Origin: a virus
Virus record (IMG/VR): IMGVR_UViG_3300021957_000042
Span: 1 to 58,459 of that record
Length of the DNA: 58,459 nucleotides
Reading direction: 5' to 3' (one strand)
How positions within the stretch are numbered: position 1 is the stretch's first letter; each line of letters begins with the position of its first letter. Shown in pieces: positions 34,025 to 42,466 of this stretch. The notes under the pieces were generated by a model that saw only the letters and a list, made by a program, of their open reading frames with translations, made no database searches and had not been told where the DNA came from. Made by a program: the position numbers and the translations under genes.

Positions 34025-34079
34025 CTGATCATGTTGAGCGAGACCGCTCCCTGACCCAACACTCCTTCGGAGATTCGCA

Positions 34080-35618
34080 ATGACACCTACCAACGAACAA
34101 CAAGCAATCTTGAACGATTTCAACATGACTGATGAGAACATCAAAGTTCTCGCACTTGCAGGAACCGGCAAGACCTCCACTCTGCTTGAGCTTGTTTTGC
34201 AGAATCCCGGATTGACTTTCCTCTACATGGCATTCAACAAAGCAGTGAAAGTTGAAGTTGAAGCCAAAGCCCGCAAGGCAAACATCACCAACCTCAAAGT
34301 CAAGACTCAGAACGGCTTCTGCCTTGAGCTTGCAAGAGGCGCCGGTCTTCAGACTCGCAACATCAAAGGCTACATGTCTGCGAAAGATACTGGAACACGC
34401 CTCGGTCTGGTTGGCCCCGACCGCTACCTTGCATACCCAGCATTTCAGATCATGACACGTTTCATGATTTCCCGTGATACTGAAATGACCATGCATCATA
34501 TTCCAAAAGATGTTGAAGAAAGAATGTACAACAATGTTCGCCGCTACGGCAAGAACATGGATGAGAGTGCAATTCTTCGTGAGACAGTCGAGAGAATGAA
34601 GTCCGCACTCAACATTGCTCGACGCTTGTTTGCTTCTTTCAACTTCAATAGTGATATCATGCTGCATGATGCATATGTCAAGCTTGTTCAAATGCATTAC
34701 AACGAAGTGCCTGTCACAGAAGATGTTGTGTTGCTTGATGAGGCACAAGATATCAATCCTGTGTTCAGTGATATTGCTTCACGTTTCACCGCTCGTACAA
34801 TTGCTGTTGGTGATAACAACCAAGCTATCTACCAGTTTCGTGGTGCAAAAGACTATTTGAAAGAAATGCAAACAGAACAAGTTTTCACCTTGACACAATC
34901 TTTCCGCTTTTTGCCAGAGATTGCCGACAAGGCAAACTTGTTGCTTCAGCATATGACCGACCTTCGCCTGAAAGGTTTCGAAGATGTCAAAGAAGAAGAT
35001 ACTTCAGCGATTCTTTGCCGCAGCAACATGGGATGTTTGACAGAAGCCCTCAACTTGCTCGAAACAGACACCAAGTTTGTTCTTGAGGGTGGTGTTGACA
35101 ACGAAGGTTTCAAAATGATTGCTGACCTCGTTTCTTTAAATGAAGGCCGCACCAGTGATGTTCAGCATCCTGACCTGAGAGGCATCCGGAACATGATTGA
35201 TTTTGAAGCCGAGCTAGAGCAGGAATTACTAAATAAAGAATGGAAAACAGCCATGAAAGTGATTGACAAGATGGGTGGCTTTGACAAAGCACTTGATGTT
35301 ATCCATGAGATCAAAGCAACTCAGAAAAACCTTCCTGATAATGCAGTGGTAATCACCACAATGCACAAGTCAAAAGGCAAAGAATGGAATTCAGTTCGCA
35401 TCTCCGATGATGCTGAGAATGCCTTCTATACTTCTGAAATTGATGCTGCTGGAAGAAGAATTCGTATAGCAATTCCCTTTGAGAAAGCACCAGTGATGGA
35501 ACAGAATTTATTCTATGTTGCAGTGACTCGAGCCAAGCGCAATCTTGAAGTTGGTATCTGCGAAAGATTGTTTGTAGAACCAGCTGCCGCAAACACTGAG
35601 ATTGCCGAAGCAGCATAA
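34080..35618 (+). CDS. SF1A DNA helicase (UvrD/PcrA-like)
   Basis: A 512-aa helicase. Motifs in order: Q-motif NEQQAIL, Walker A AGTGKTST, Ia AFNKAVK, II LLDEAQDINP, III GDNNQAIYQFRGA, IV QSFRF, V TMHKSKGKEW and VI YVAVTRAKR. It is shorter than UvrD or Rep, closer to phage one-subunit helicases. It may act at forks like T4 Dda, though Dda belongs to a different SF1 branch. Its codon use is richer in C-ending codons, like the early genes at 24-27 kb that share its promoter type. Confidence 0.88.
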   Translation: MTPTNEQQAILNDFNMTDENIKVLALAGTGKTSTLLELVLQNPGLTFLYMAFNKAVKVEVEAKARKANITNLKVKTQNGFCLELARGAGLQTRNIKGYMSAKDTGTRLGLVGPDRYLAYPAFQIMTRFMISRDTEMTMHHIPKDVEERMYNNVRRYGKNMDESAILRETVERMKSALNIARRLFASFNFNSDIMLHDAYVKLVQMHYNEVPVTEDVVLLDEAQDINPVFSDIASRFTARTIAVGDNNQAIYQFRGAKDYLKEMQTEQVFTLTQSFRFLPEIADKANLLLQHMTDLRLKGFEDVKEEDTSAILCRSNMGCLTEALNLLETDTKFVLEGGVDNEGFKMIADLVSLNEGRTSDVQHPDLRGIRNMIDFEAELEQELLNKEWKTAMKVIDKMGGFDKALDVIHEIKATQKNLPDNAVVITTMHKSKGKEWNSVRISDDAENAFYTSEIDAAGRRIRIAIPFEKAPVMEQNLFYVAVTRAKRNLEVGICERLFVEPAAANTEIAEAA

Positions 35619-35628
35619 AATAAACCAA

Positions 35629-35655
35629 AAGAGGGAATTTTTCCCTCTTTTTTTT
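35629..35655 (+). terminator. rho-independent terminator
   Basis: AAGAGGGAA (35629-35637) and TTCCCTCTT (35641-35649) with a 3-base loop and a T-tract. A strong terminator after the helicase gene. Confidence 0.85.
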
Positions 35656-35660
35656 CTCCT

Positions 35661-35688
35661 CATTCTTAGATAAATATAAATAAGAATG
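35661..35688 (+). promoter_or_regulatory. late promoter box inside an inverted repeat
   Basis: An exact TATAAATA lies at 35675-35682. The arms CATTCTTA (35661-35668) and TAAGAATG (35681-35688) are perfect complements, so the box lies in the loop and right arm of a possible cruciform. The expected leader to the ATG at 35718 is about 30 bases. Confidence 0.65.
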
Positions 35689-35717
35689 AGATAACTTAAA
35701 TAAAAGGAACTAATAAT

Positions 35718-36236
35718 ATGAAAAAATTCATCATTTCAATTGCAGCACTGTTTGTGATTTCAACACCAGTTTTTGCAGATAGCCATGAAGGTGGATATGA
35801 GGTGCCGTGTATACAATGTGAAGAAAAAGAAGAAGCACCAAAAGGATTATCAGATCTAAAACCAGAATTACTTAAAGAAGAAGAATTAGCATTTGATGCA
35901 TCAAAACTTTCACCAGAAGGTTTCCCAAAAGTTCCATATCCCACAGCAATGATTGGACAATTCATGACCTTTTGTGTGAACATCATGAATCAGAGGTTCT
36001 ATCAGGAGAGGTTACCCCAGCAAGTTGCCTATGCCTCTTCTGCATTTATCTGTTCTTGTGTGATGGATAGTTATCGTGATAAAAATCAACAAGCAGAATT
36101 TCAATATGAGTTTACTCGAAAAACTGCTAAAGAAGTTCCTTTGTTTACAGACTATCTAAAAACTTGTACAACATTGAATAATAAAAATTTGTCAGCATTT
36201 TTTCCAAATAATTCTAGAACACAATTTAACCAATAA
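35718..36236 (+). CDS. secreted Cys-containing protein
   Basis: A 172-aa protein with a classic Sec signal peptide, MKKFIISIAALFVISTPVFA, cleaved after AFA at residue 20. The mature part has seven Cys residues, including CIQC and CSC, so disulfides are likely in the periplasm. No family recognised. It is late-type by its promoter. It may be an envelope factor or a virion-associated exported protein. Confidence 0.75.
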   Translation: MKKFIISIAALFVISTPVFADSHEGGYEVPCIQCEEKEEAPKGLSDLKPELLKEEELAFDASKLSPEGFPKVPYPTAMIGQFMTFCVNIMNQRFYQERLPQQVAYASSAFICSCVMDSYRDKNQQAEFQYEFTRKTAKEVPLFTDYLKTCTTLNNKNLSAFFPNNSRTQFNQ

Positions 36237-36242
36237 TCTAAA

Positions 36243-37115
36243 ATGACTTCAGTCCGTGTATCAAATATTGAATATCCAACTCGGTTTGCAAAGGATCAAA
36301 TAACATTTAAAGTACCCGACAATAGTCGGGTTTACTTGTTTAATCTAAGAACTCAGTTTATTAGCCAAGTTGCTTTTAAAGTGGGTACACTTGATACAGT
36401 TGGTCCTGTAAGTGGCGCCGTTAATCGTTATAATGCCAGTGTTCAGGCAGATATTGCCTCAGATACCGGTATTCAAAATGTTGACGGAACCATTGAGAAA
36501 AAGGAACAAATTGTAATGCGAGATTACTATATGGGTAGATCTTATGGTGCTGATTTGTATGTGACTGATGGATATTCAGCATCTGAAAAAACCTGGATCA
36601 TTTCAAATGCTATTGAGAACATTCGTTTTTCTCAAAGAATATGTGATGTTCCAGCAGCAGTTAGTTCAGATGAGTGGGGTAACCTTTGGTATCAAGAAGA
36701 CCAAAAACAACTTGAAAAAAGTTCATATACTTTCTTTGCTGATCAAGTTGTATACGATGCACAACTAAAAGACCGTTTTTGGGGCGTAAAAGGTACGGAG
36801 CATAAAATTAAAATCAAGTATGACCGATGGCCAAATAATGTTATGCCTGATATGTCACCAATAACTTTTCCATATACAAAATATTATAATGGTGTAGAGT
36901 ATGCTGTAGATTTTGACAGAAGTGAGTTTCTAGATTATGCTGATTCAAGAAGAGTTTCGAAATTAATTATGAGTGGTAAAACATGGCTACAAAGATTTGC
37001 GGATAAAAAATTCTTAATTTTGTTTAGACCGAATCATATAAATAGTAACCCAAGAATATTATACGGAATACCGGTAGCGGATCTTCGCTATCATGATTCA
37101 GATAAAAAGAGGTAA
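36243..37115 (+). CDS. unknown protein, possibly structural
   Basis: A 290-aa protein with many aromatic residues and beta-like alternation. No recognised family. It starts 7 bases after the secreted-protein gene, in a late-type unit. The composition fits a virion protein, but this is only inference. Confidence 0.7.
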   Translation: MTSVRVSNIEYPTRFAKDQITFKVPDNSRVYLFNLRTQFISQVAFKVGTLDTVGPVSGAVNRYNASVQADIASDTGIQNVDGTIEKKEQIVMRDYYMGRSYGADLYVTDGYSASEKTWIISNAIENIRFSQRICDVPAAVSSDEWGNLWYQEDQKQLEKSSYTFFADQVVYDAQLKDRFWGVKGTEHKIKIKYDRWPNNVMPDMSPITFPYTKYYNGVEYAVDFDRSEFLDYADSRRVSKLIMSGKTWLQRFADKKFLILFRPNHINSNPRILYGIPVADLRYHDSDKKR

Positions 37116-37132
37116 AAATATAGGAGTTTATA

Positions 37133-37441
37133 ATGACATATAATGAATTTAAAGTAAGTGTAGAAAAACTGACTGAATACAAATGGAATCGTGAAGAAAT
37201 GGAAATTGAAAGCGGTGGTGTTGTTGGTCTGTATGCAGTTTTTGCTAAGTGGAAAGAGAATGAATATTGGGTATTTTCCCGTGCCTTTGAAACATACGAA
37301 GGTTTGAAATTTTTCGTAAGAGCAATTCCAGAAGATATATTTAATCAACAGTACATTAAAATTTTATTTGTTCACTGTAACAATGGTGAAAATTACACTG
37401 ACTTGTTGCTTTCATCCGAAGTTAAAGAGGAGGTACAATGA
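37133..37441 (+). CDS. unknown protein
   Basis: A 102-aa acidic alpha/beta protein with no recognised domain. A TAGGAG site precedes it, and its 3' end overlaps the next start by 4 bases. Confidence 0.65.
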   Translation: MTYNEFKVSVEKLTEYKWNREEMEIESGGVVGLYAVFAKWKENEYWVFSRAFETYEGLKFFVRAIPEDIFNQQYIKILFVHCNNGENYTDLLLSSEVKEEVQ

Positions 37442-37650
37442 CAGTAATGGAATTGAATTTTAATCTACCAGAATGGGCAAAGTATTGCGCAACTGATGAA
37501 AATGGTGATGTTTGTGTTTTTGAAGATAAACCTTTTCTAATTGATCAAATTGTAGGAGAAGGAATCTATGAAACAAAAACAAATTTTATGTGTATTGCAA
37601 AACATTGTTTAACACCAGATTGGAAGAAATCATTAATTGAAATTTCTTAA
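37438..37650 (+). CDS. small unknown protein with PxWAxYC motif
   Basis: A 70-aa protein. PEWAKYCATDENGD aligns with PQWAAYCANEKGKG in the protein at 9169, pointing to a small paralogous family in this genome. Three Cys residues. Function unknown. Confidence 0.65.
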   Translation: MTVMELNFNLPEWAKYCATDENGDVCVFEDKPFLIDQIVGEGIYETKTNFMCIAKHCLTPDWKKSLIEIS

Positions 37651-37664
37651 TTGGAGTTTATATT

Positions 37665-38732
37665 ATGAGAAAGCGAAAAAATGTTGCTGTTGTTCGTGAG
37701 CCAGAATCACAAATCATGGATGAATGGAAACTTTGTCATTTCTATAATTGGTATCGTATAAATTATTCTGAAAAAGATGCTAAAGAATTTCTTTTGCAGT
37801 ATGTAACAGAAGACAGTACGAAAAGTATTATTCGAAAACTTTCTTTCATTAAATTAACATATTGCTGGCTTGCAAGAATTCTCACAAATAATAATCAAAT
37901 ACCAGAAAAGTTTGAAAAGGACCTTCAAAGATATTTGAATAGCCTTGATAATGAACTTTGTATTCAGAAATCATATAAATTAAAATTAGCAGAAGCAGAA
38001 TTTACACCACCGCCTGATCGTAAATCAGAAAGAGAGTTTGATAATGCTTTAAGTTATATGAATGATCAAATTGATTTGATGTTTGATACAAAAGGTAAAC
38101 AGACCTTTTCTGGTGATTCAATTGTGTCAGTGTTTAATCTAACAAAAAAACACACAAAGCAACTTTCGGAGATTATTCAAAAGGACCATATATATTGGCT
38201 TGAATTGGCAAAAGAAGAAGAAGATGTTCAAGAAGCATATTCTTTTTTAACTGCAAGGCAGCAAAAAAAGATTATCAATCAAATGAAAGATATTTGTGAT
38301 AGTTTTAATGCAGCCTCTGAAAGAAAAGAACGAAAAGAGAGAAAGAAAAAGGTCCGTACACCTGAAGAAAAAGTCTCTAAATTAAAATTTAAAAGTAAAG
38401 CTTTCGAGTGTAAATCAGTTGATCTAATTAAAATTATTGGAGCAAAATTATTATATGTTGTATCTGATGATAAAAGAGCCCTATATCAACTAACGTCAGA
38501 ACGAGGATTTAATACTCGCTCAAGTTTTATAACAAATGTAGATACAGCAACAAGAATCATTTCATATGGAAAAGGTCTTGAATCTTGTGTTTCACATATC
38601 TGCAATACTACAAATGCAAGAACATTGAAAAAACTTGATAAAGATGTTCACGTTTCACGCAAGGAAAAAGTTGAACTTAAAAACAATGAGTATCGTTCAA
38701 CTGATAAATTTTGTGCAATTAAAGTTTTTTAA
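37665..38732 (+). CDS. unknown protein with Lys/Glu-rich linker
   Basis: A 355-aa protein with a helical N-terminal part (1-215), a charged linker of Glu/Arg/Lys (about 220-250, RKERKERKKKVRTPEEK) and a C-terminal domain of about 100 residues (SVDLIKIIGAKLLYVVSDDK). Similar two-part proteins occur in T4-like phages but I cannot name the family. Confidence 0.65.
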   Translation: MRKRKNVAVVREPESQIMDEWKLCHFYNWYRINYSEKDAKEFLLQYVTEDSTKSIIRKLSFIKLTYCWLARILTNNNQIPEKFEKDLQRYLNSLDNELCIQKSYKLKLAEAEFTPPPDRKSEREFDNALSYMNDQIDLMFDTKGKQTFSGDSIVSVFNLTKKHTKQLSEIIQKDHIYWLELAKEEEDVQEAYSFLTARQQKKIINQMKDICDSFNAASERKERKERKKKVRTPEEKVSKLKFKSKAFECKSVDLIKIIGAKLLYVVSDDKRALYQLTSERGFNTRSSFITNVDTATRIISYGKGLESCVSHICNTTNARTLKKLDKDVHVSRKEKVELKNNEYRSTDKFCAIKVF

Positions 38733-38741
38733 GGTATTACT

Positions 38742-39386
38742 ATGTTAAAACCATTACCAATTATTTTTAAAGAGATATCAGACGCACCGACTCATCTTGA
38801 AAAAGTTCAGACATTAAAGAAAAATCGAAATGCAATGGTTGATTTGTTGCTTGAACTTACTTTTAGTAGAGATGTTATGATTACAGGTTTGCCCGAAGGT
38901 AAACCAGAAACAGTCTCAGGAGAAGCATCATTATATAATGCTCATTTGTTATATGCAAATCGCCGGCAAATTGAAATGTTTATCAATAATAATACGGCAC
39001 ATCTCAATTCAATGAAAAGAGAAAGACTTTTTTTAGATCTTATTGAGAATTTAGATCCATCTGAAGTTGTTTTATTGTGTGAAGTTAAAGATCGAAAGCT
39101 TACAAGTTTTCCTGGAATCACTCGAACAGTTATTGAAAAGATTTATGATTGGCCACTTGAGACAGTTGGTACTCCAGTAGCGCCAGAACCTGCACCAGTT
39201 GAAGAAGTTCGGGCTCCTGTAGCAGAACCTGCCCCGGTTGAAGAACCTGTGACAGCAGAACCAGAGGTTAAAGAAAAACCTGTGAAGAAAACAACAAGAA
39301 GAAAGCCAGCGGCAAAGAAAACACCGGCTAAAAAGCCAGCAACAAGGAGAAAGAAGCCAACTGCAAATACAAGTTCAACTTCTTAA
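38742..39386 (+). CDS. phage protein with histone-H1-like basic tail
   Basis: A 214-aa protein. Residues 1-145 form a helical domain that seems conserved among T4-like phages. Residues 147-175 are Pro/Glu/Val repeats (PAPVEE, VAEPAPVEEP), and residues 178-214 are an Ala/Lys/Pro tail (KKTTRRKPAAKKTPAKKPAT) like histone H1 or AlgP. Such tails bind DNA without sequence preference. It converges with the minus-strand block, overlapping by 12 bases. Confidence 0.7.
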   Translation: MLKPLPIIFKEISDAPTHLEKVQTLKKNRNAMVDLLLELTFSRDVMITGLPEGKPETVSGEASLYNAHLLYANRRQIEMFINNNTAHLNSMKRERLFLDLIENLDPSEVVLLCEVKDRKLTSFPGITRTVIEKIYDWPLETVGTPVAPEPAPVEEVRAPVAEPAPVEEPVTAEPEVKEKPVKKTTRRKPAAKKTPAKKPATRRKKPTANTSSTS

Positions 39387-39698
39387 AATATTTTTTTCAA
39401 ACCAATGCAATATTTCAAAAGCAATTTCTGACATTTTATCTTTCAGCCCGATTTCATCAAACTTTGTTACGGCAGATTTTAAATCTTTATTGATTTGCCG
39501 TTTTAAGTCTTCCTCTTGAAATTCTTTCATATTTTCGGCAGTTAACATAATTGTTATTTTGATGATATCAGAATCATTCTCTTTATCTTTGATATAAAAA
39601 TAATAATTTGTTTTATCATTGTCAACTGTATCAATATACCTTTGAATATCTTTTATTTCTTCTCGCAATTGATGCCGAAAAATTCGAAATGTTTTCAT
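39375..39698 (-). CDS. small protein with capsid-targeting-like N-terminus
   Basis: A 107-aa protein beginning MKTFRIFRHQLREE. MKTF-x-x-F followed by L-x-E fits the T4 capsid-targeting and gp21-cleavage pattern, though less cleanly than its neighbours. The rest is helical and charged, with no recognised domain. It is the last gene of the minus-strand block and starts one base after the 365-aa gene ends. Confidence 0.65.
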   Translation of the reverse strand: MKTFRIFRHQLREEIKDIQRYIDTVDNDKTNYYFYIKDKENDSDIIKITIMLTAENMKEFQEEDLKRQINKDLKSAVTKFDEIGLKDKMSEIAFEILHWFEKNILRS

Positions 39699-39699
39699 A

Positions 39700-40797
39700 T
39701 CATCCTAGGTCAAAAAGAATACTATCTGTAGGAAGTTCAAATAAAGTTCTCGGATAAACTTTATAGATCTTTTTACCCGCCTTTGTACTGCTTGCAGCTT
39801 CGATTTTATAACGCATTTGAATCAAAGGTTTATTATTAGTTGTTTCACGAATAATAATTGTTGGATCACCCTCGACTTTTGCGTGTGCTGTGAAATTAAA
39901 CTTACGAATATTTTTTTCAAATTTCTTTTCAAACCTTAAAGATTGTGCTTTCTTTTTATCAATCTTTACAAATTCAATATACTGATGTTCATCTTTTGTC
40001 ATGTGTTTACGAATAAATTTAATCAAATGTTCGACAAGGTCAATTTCACCAGAAGTTGATAACTGATTTATTTTGCTTACAATTTTTGTAAACATTGGTT
40101 TAATTGCATTACGAAGCATACTCTTTTGTTTTTCAAGTTGTGGATCTGCTCTTGTTTCATATTCAATCTTCTCATTAAAGTCACCAATATTTCGAATAAA
40201 CTCTGATTTTAATGAAGCAATATCAATATCAAATCCTTCTCGCCATAATGTATGTTGTTTATCAAATGACACACCACTAACCTGACCGAACTGTTCACCA
40301 CCTTTAGTCTTCAATGAAATTTGATTCTTTGATCGTTTACCATCAAAGACAAGTGCAATATCAACTTTTGTACCTTTTTGATCTTTTGTACCTTCACCTT
40401 TGACTTCAATCTTATTTTTTTTATTGTTCATATAATAAACTTTTGCCTGCAAGTTTAATCGGCGAGTTGTATTCACATACTCAATGCAGGCGTCAAAGAT
40501 ATCAGAAAATTGAGGCCAGTTTTTCTTTGAAGATAGATAAGTAGTTGCCTTTTGAGGTATGCTAATATCTAATTCAATAGTATCAACTGTAACATTATCT
40601 CGATCTTTTCTTGTTTCAGTTTTTTTATGTTGAATCATGATACGGTCTAACGCTTTTTCAACATCACTTTTTGAAACTTTTTGTTCTGGTTTCACCAAGA
40701 ATCTTGCTGCAAGTGCTGATGCAAAGATTGCTTCAGCAACATCACCACGATTATATTCAGGCGACTCTAATAGAAACGTTTTAAAGTTTGTTATCAT
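39700..40797 (-). CDS. possible PD-(D/E)XK nuclease with capsid-targeting N-terminus
   Basis: A 365-aa protein beginning MITNFKTFLLESPEYNRGD, where FLLE|S fits a head-protease cleavage site. GDVAEAIFASALAARF (18-33) with Glu22, GTKVDIALVFDGKR (about 142-155, Asp146) and QISLKTKGG (159-167, S-x-K) follow the helix-Glu, Asp, x-Lys order of restriction-like nucleases, although the usual ExK Glu is Ser. The following FGQVSGVSF adds to the resemblance. If packed in the head it would be injected with the DNA. The nuclease assignment is tentative. Confidence 0.55.
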   Translation of the reverse strand: MITNFKTFLLESPEYNRGDVAEAIFASALAARFLVKPEQKVSKSDVEKALDRIMIQHKKTETRKDRDNVTVDTIELDISIPQKATTYLSSKKNWPQFSDIFDACIEYVNTTRRLNLQAKVYYMNNKKNKIEVKGEGTKDQKGTKVDIALVFDGKRSKNQISLKTKGGEQFGQVSGVSFDKQHTLWREGFDIDIASLKSEFIRNIGDFNEKIEYETRADPQLEKQKSMLRNAIKPMFTKIVSKINQLSTSGEIDLVEHLIKFIRKHMTKDEHQYIEFVKIDKKKAQSLRFEKKFEKNIRKFNFTAHAKVEGDPTIIIRETTNNKPLIQMRYKIEAASSTKAGKKIYKVYPRTLFELPTDSILFDLG

Positions 40798-40832
40798 TTT
40801 TTATTTCTTTCTACAATTATTGAAATGGTATC

Positions 40833-40880
40833 TTACCAGGCTTCTTCTATATATACTCGGAATTCTTTAAATGTTTTCAT
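40833..40880 (-). CDS. 15-codon ORF encoding only a capsid-targeting-like peptide
   Basis: The peptide MKTFKEFRVYIEEAW carries MKTF-KEF and I-E-E|A, the targeting and cleavage pattern without a cargo. Its ATG overlaps the stop of the 529-aa gene (ATGA), so it may be translated by coupling. It may be a relic of a larger gene or a real peptide. Confidence 0.4.
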   Translation of the reverse strand: MKTFKEFRVYIEEAW

Positions 40881-42466
40881 GTGTCTTTTTGTGAATTAAC
40901 ATATTCTTGTCCCTCTTTTTCTGCTCGTTGTTTTGCGGCACGGAATGCTTGAATCACATTTTCATCTTGTTTGTTCCATTTGTTTTCATACATTCTTAGT
41001 GACTGTCGAATATCAAGCAATGGTGAACCTACACTCTTAGGATCACGATTTCCTTTCTGACGAACTAATTCTTCAAGACCAAAGATGATTGTTTCTGGTG
41101 TAATTTTGCATTCAGGCCCTTTTGATAGATAAACAGTTAAAGTATCAGGTTTTTCTTTGAGCGCAATTTTCATACAATTATTGATTACTTCTTTCATATG
41201 CCCTGTGCGGTAAAAGTCTCTGACTGTATGTGGTTCTAATTTTGCTAATATTTTCAGAACGTCTCCGCTCACTATAATACTTTGATTTCTTAGCTTCTCG
41301 AAGAAACGCCACAGACTAACACTCTCTTGTCCTTGAACGATATCACCGTTCTCAACCTTCTGAAGAAATTTAGCTTTACCTTCATCCGTTTTTTCTTCTT
41401 GGTATTTTACAATAGGTGGTTTTTTATCTTCATATGTTTTGTTCTCAATAATCTCAAGAACTTTGTATCCTCTTCTTGCCAAGAAAACTGCTTGAATTGG
41501 TTCTGCAGGATGAATCACTCTCTTACCACTTCGATCAGCAATTGAATCATAACCAATATTTGCCAATAAAACTGCCCAAGCATTTGCAAATGGATTTGTT
41601 TTGCCCTTTTCTTTCTTATCACCAGATGGTTCATAGATATGTGCGGCAGTCATCTCTGCTTTATCGCCTTTCATCTTTTGAACTTTAGTGAACACCTTGC
41701 TTAACAATTCAGCCGGAACTCTTTGTGGTTTATCAGGATCATAGTTTTGTTCAACATCTTCTTTTGAACCATAAATCCACCATGCTGACATTCTTGGCAT
41801 ATCTTCACCAATTCGGAAGTTTCTTTGATATGCTCCTTTTTCACCAGCAGTTACATTACTAGTAAGTGATTTCTTTTCATGAGCCAAAGCAACTAATGCT
41901 GAACACAATCTTGATGCATTCCAGAATTGCATTCCTGGTAGATCATTTGATGCTCGAGTAAATGCATAACGAATTGTGGCACAAACGATCAAGAAAATTA
42001 AATGCTCATTCTTGACATTCAAAATCTTCATCAGTTTTTGAGTGGTATATTTTGCAATCTTTTCAGTATCACCAGCAAGTTTAGCATTTGAATATTCACC
42101 AGAACCAACATCGTCAATATAATTTTTACCTTTACGCTGAAGTACAGCAATCTTTGGCATATGACCAGCAAATGGCACATTGAATCTTTTCCAACCTTTT
42201 CCTGGAACATAGTGGTGAAACACTTCAACCATCGGATAGGTATAGATACCATTTGGTGTATTATATCTTGACTTTGTATTCAGACCTACTTGAGCAGCAT
42301 TGTAATCATCTTTACCTGTTTCAGTAAAGTCCTTTGCATTTGTAATAAAAGTAATAAAGATATCATCATTATCTTTATATTTCTCTAATGCTTGCACAGG
42401 AAACTGCTTCACATTCTGTTCGGGATTACGTCTAGCCTCGGTAATAAAACTACGAAAAGATTTCAT
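40877..42466 (-). CDS. large capsid-targeted protein, possible ADP-ribosyltransferase-like fold
   Basis: A 529-aa protein beginning MKSFRSFITEARR, where FITE|A is the T4-type capsid-targeting and cleavage pattern. GIYTYP at 73-78 and GYDSIADRSGKRVIHPAEPI (305-324) followed by QAVFL recall the first and last strands of some ADP-ribosyltransferase-like domains in phage polyvalent proteins. T4 Alt, an injected ADP-ribosyltransferase, is the known precedent. No R-S-E triad could be confirmed, so the fold is a hypothesis. The gene runs opposite to its neighbours. Confidence 0.55.
   Translation of the reverse strand: MKSFRSFITEARRNPEQNVKQFPVQALEKYKDNDDIFITFITNAKDFTETGKDDYNAAQVGLNTKSRYNTPNGIYTYPMVEVFHHYVPGKGWKRFNVPFAGHMPKIAVLQRKGKNYIDDVGSGEYSNAKLAGDTEKIAKYTTQKLMKILNVKNEHLIFLIVCATIRYAFTRASNDLPGMQFWNASRLCSALVALAHEKKSLTSNVTAGEKGAYQRNFRIGEDMPRMSAWWIYGSKEDVEQNYDPDKPQRVPAELLSKVFTKVQKMKGDKAEMTAAHIYEPSGDKKEKGKTNPFANAWAVLLANIGYDSIADRSGKRVIHPAEPIQAVFLARRGYKVLEIIENKTYEDKKPPIVKYQEEKTDEGKAKFLQKVENGDIVQGQESVSLWRFFEKLRNQSIIVSGDVLKILAKLEPHTVRDFYRTGHMKEVINNCMKIALKEKPDTLTVYLSKGPECKITPETIIFGLEELVRQKGNRDPKSVGSPLLDIRQSLRMYENKWNKQDENVIQAFRAAKQRAEKEGQEYVNSQKDT

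Noticed and set aside
37133-37441. MTYNEFKVSVEKL as a capsid-targeting sequence
   Set aside because: It lacks the initial MK and the (L/I)-x-E site at the proper distance.
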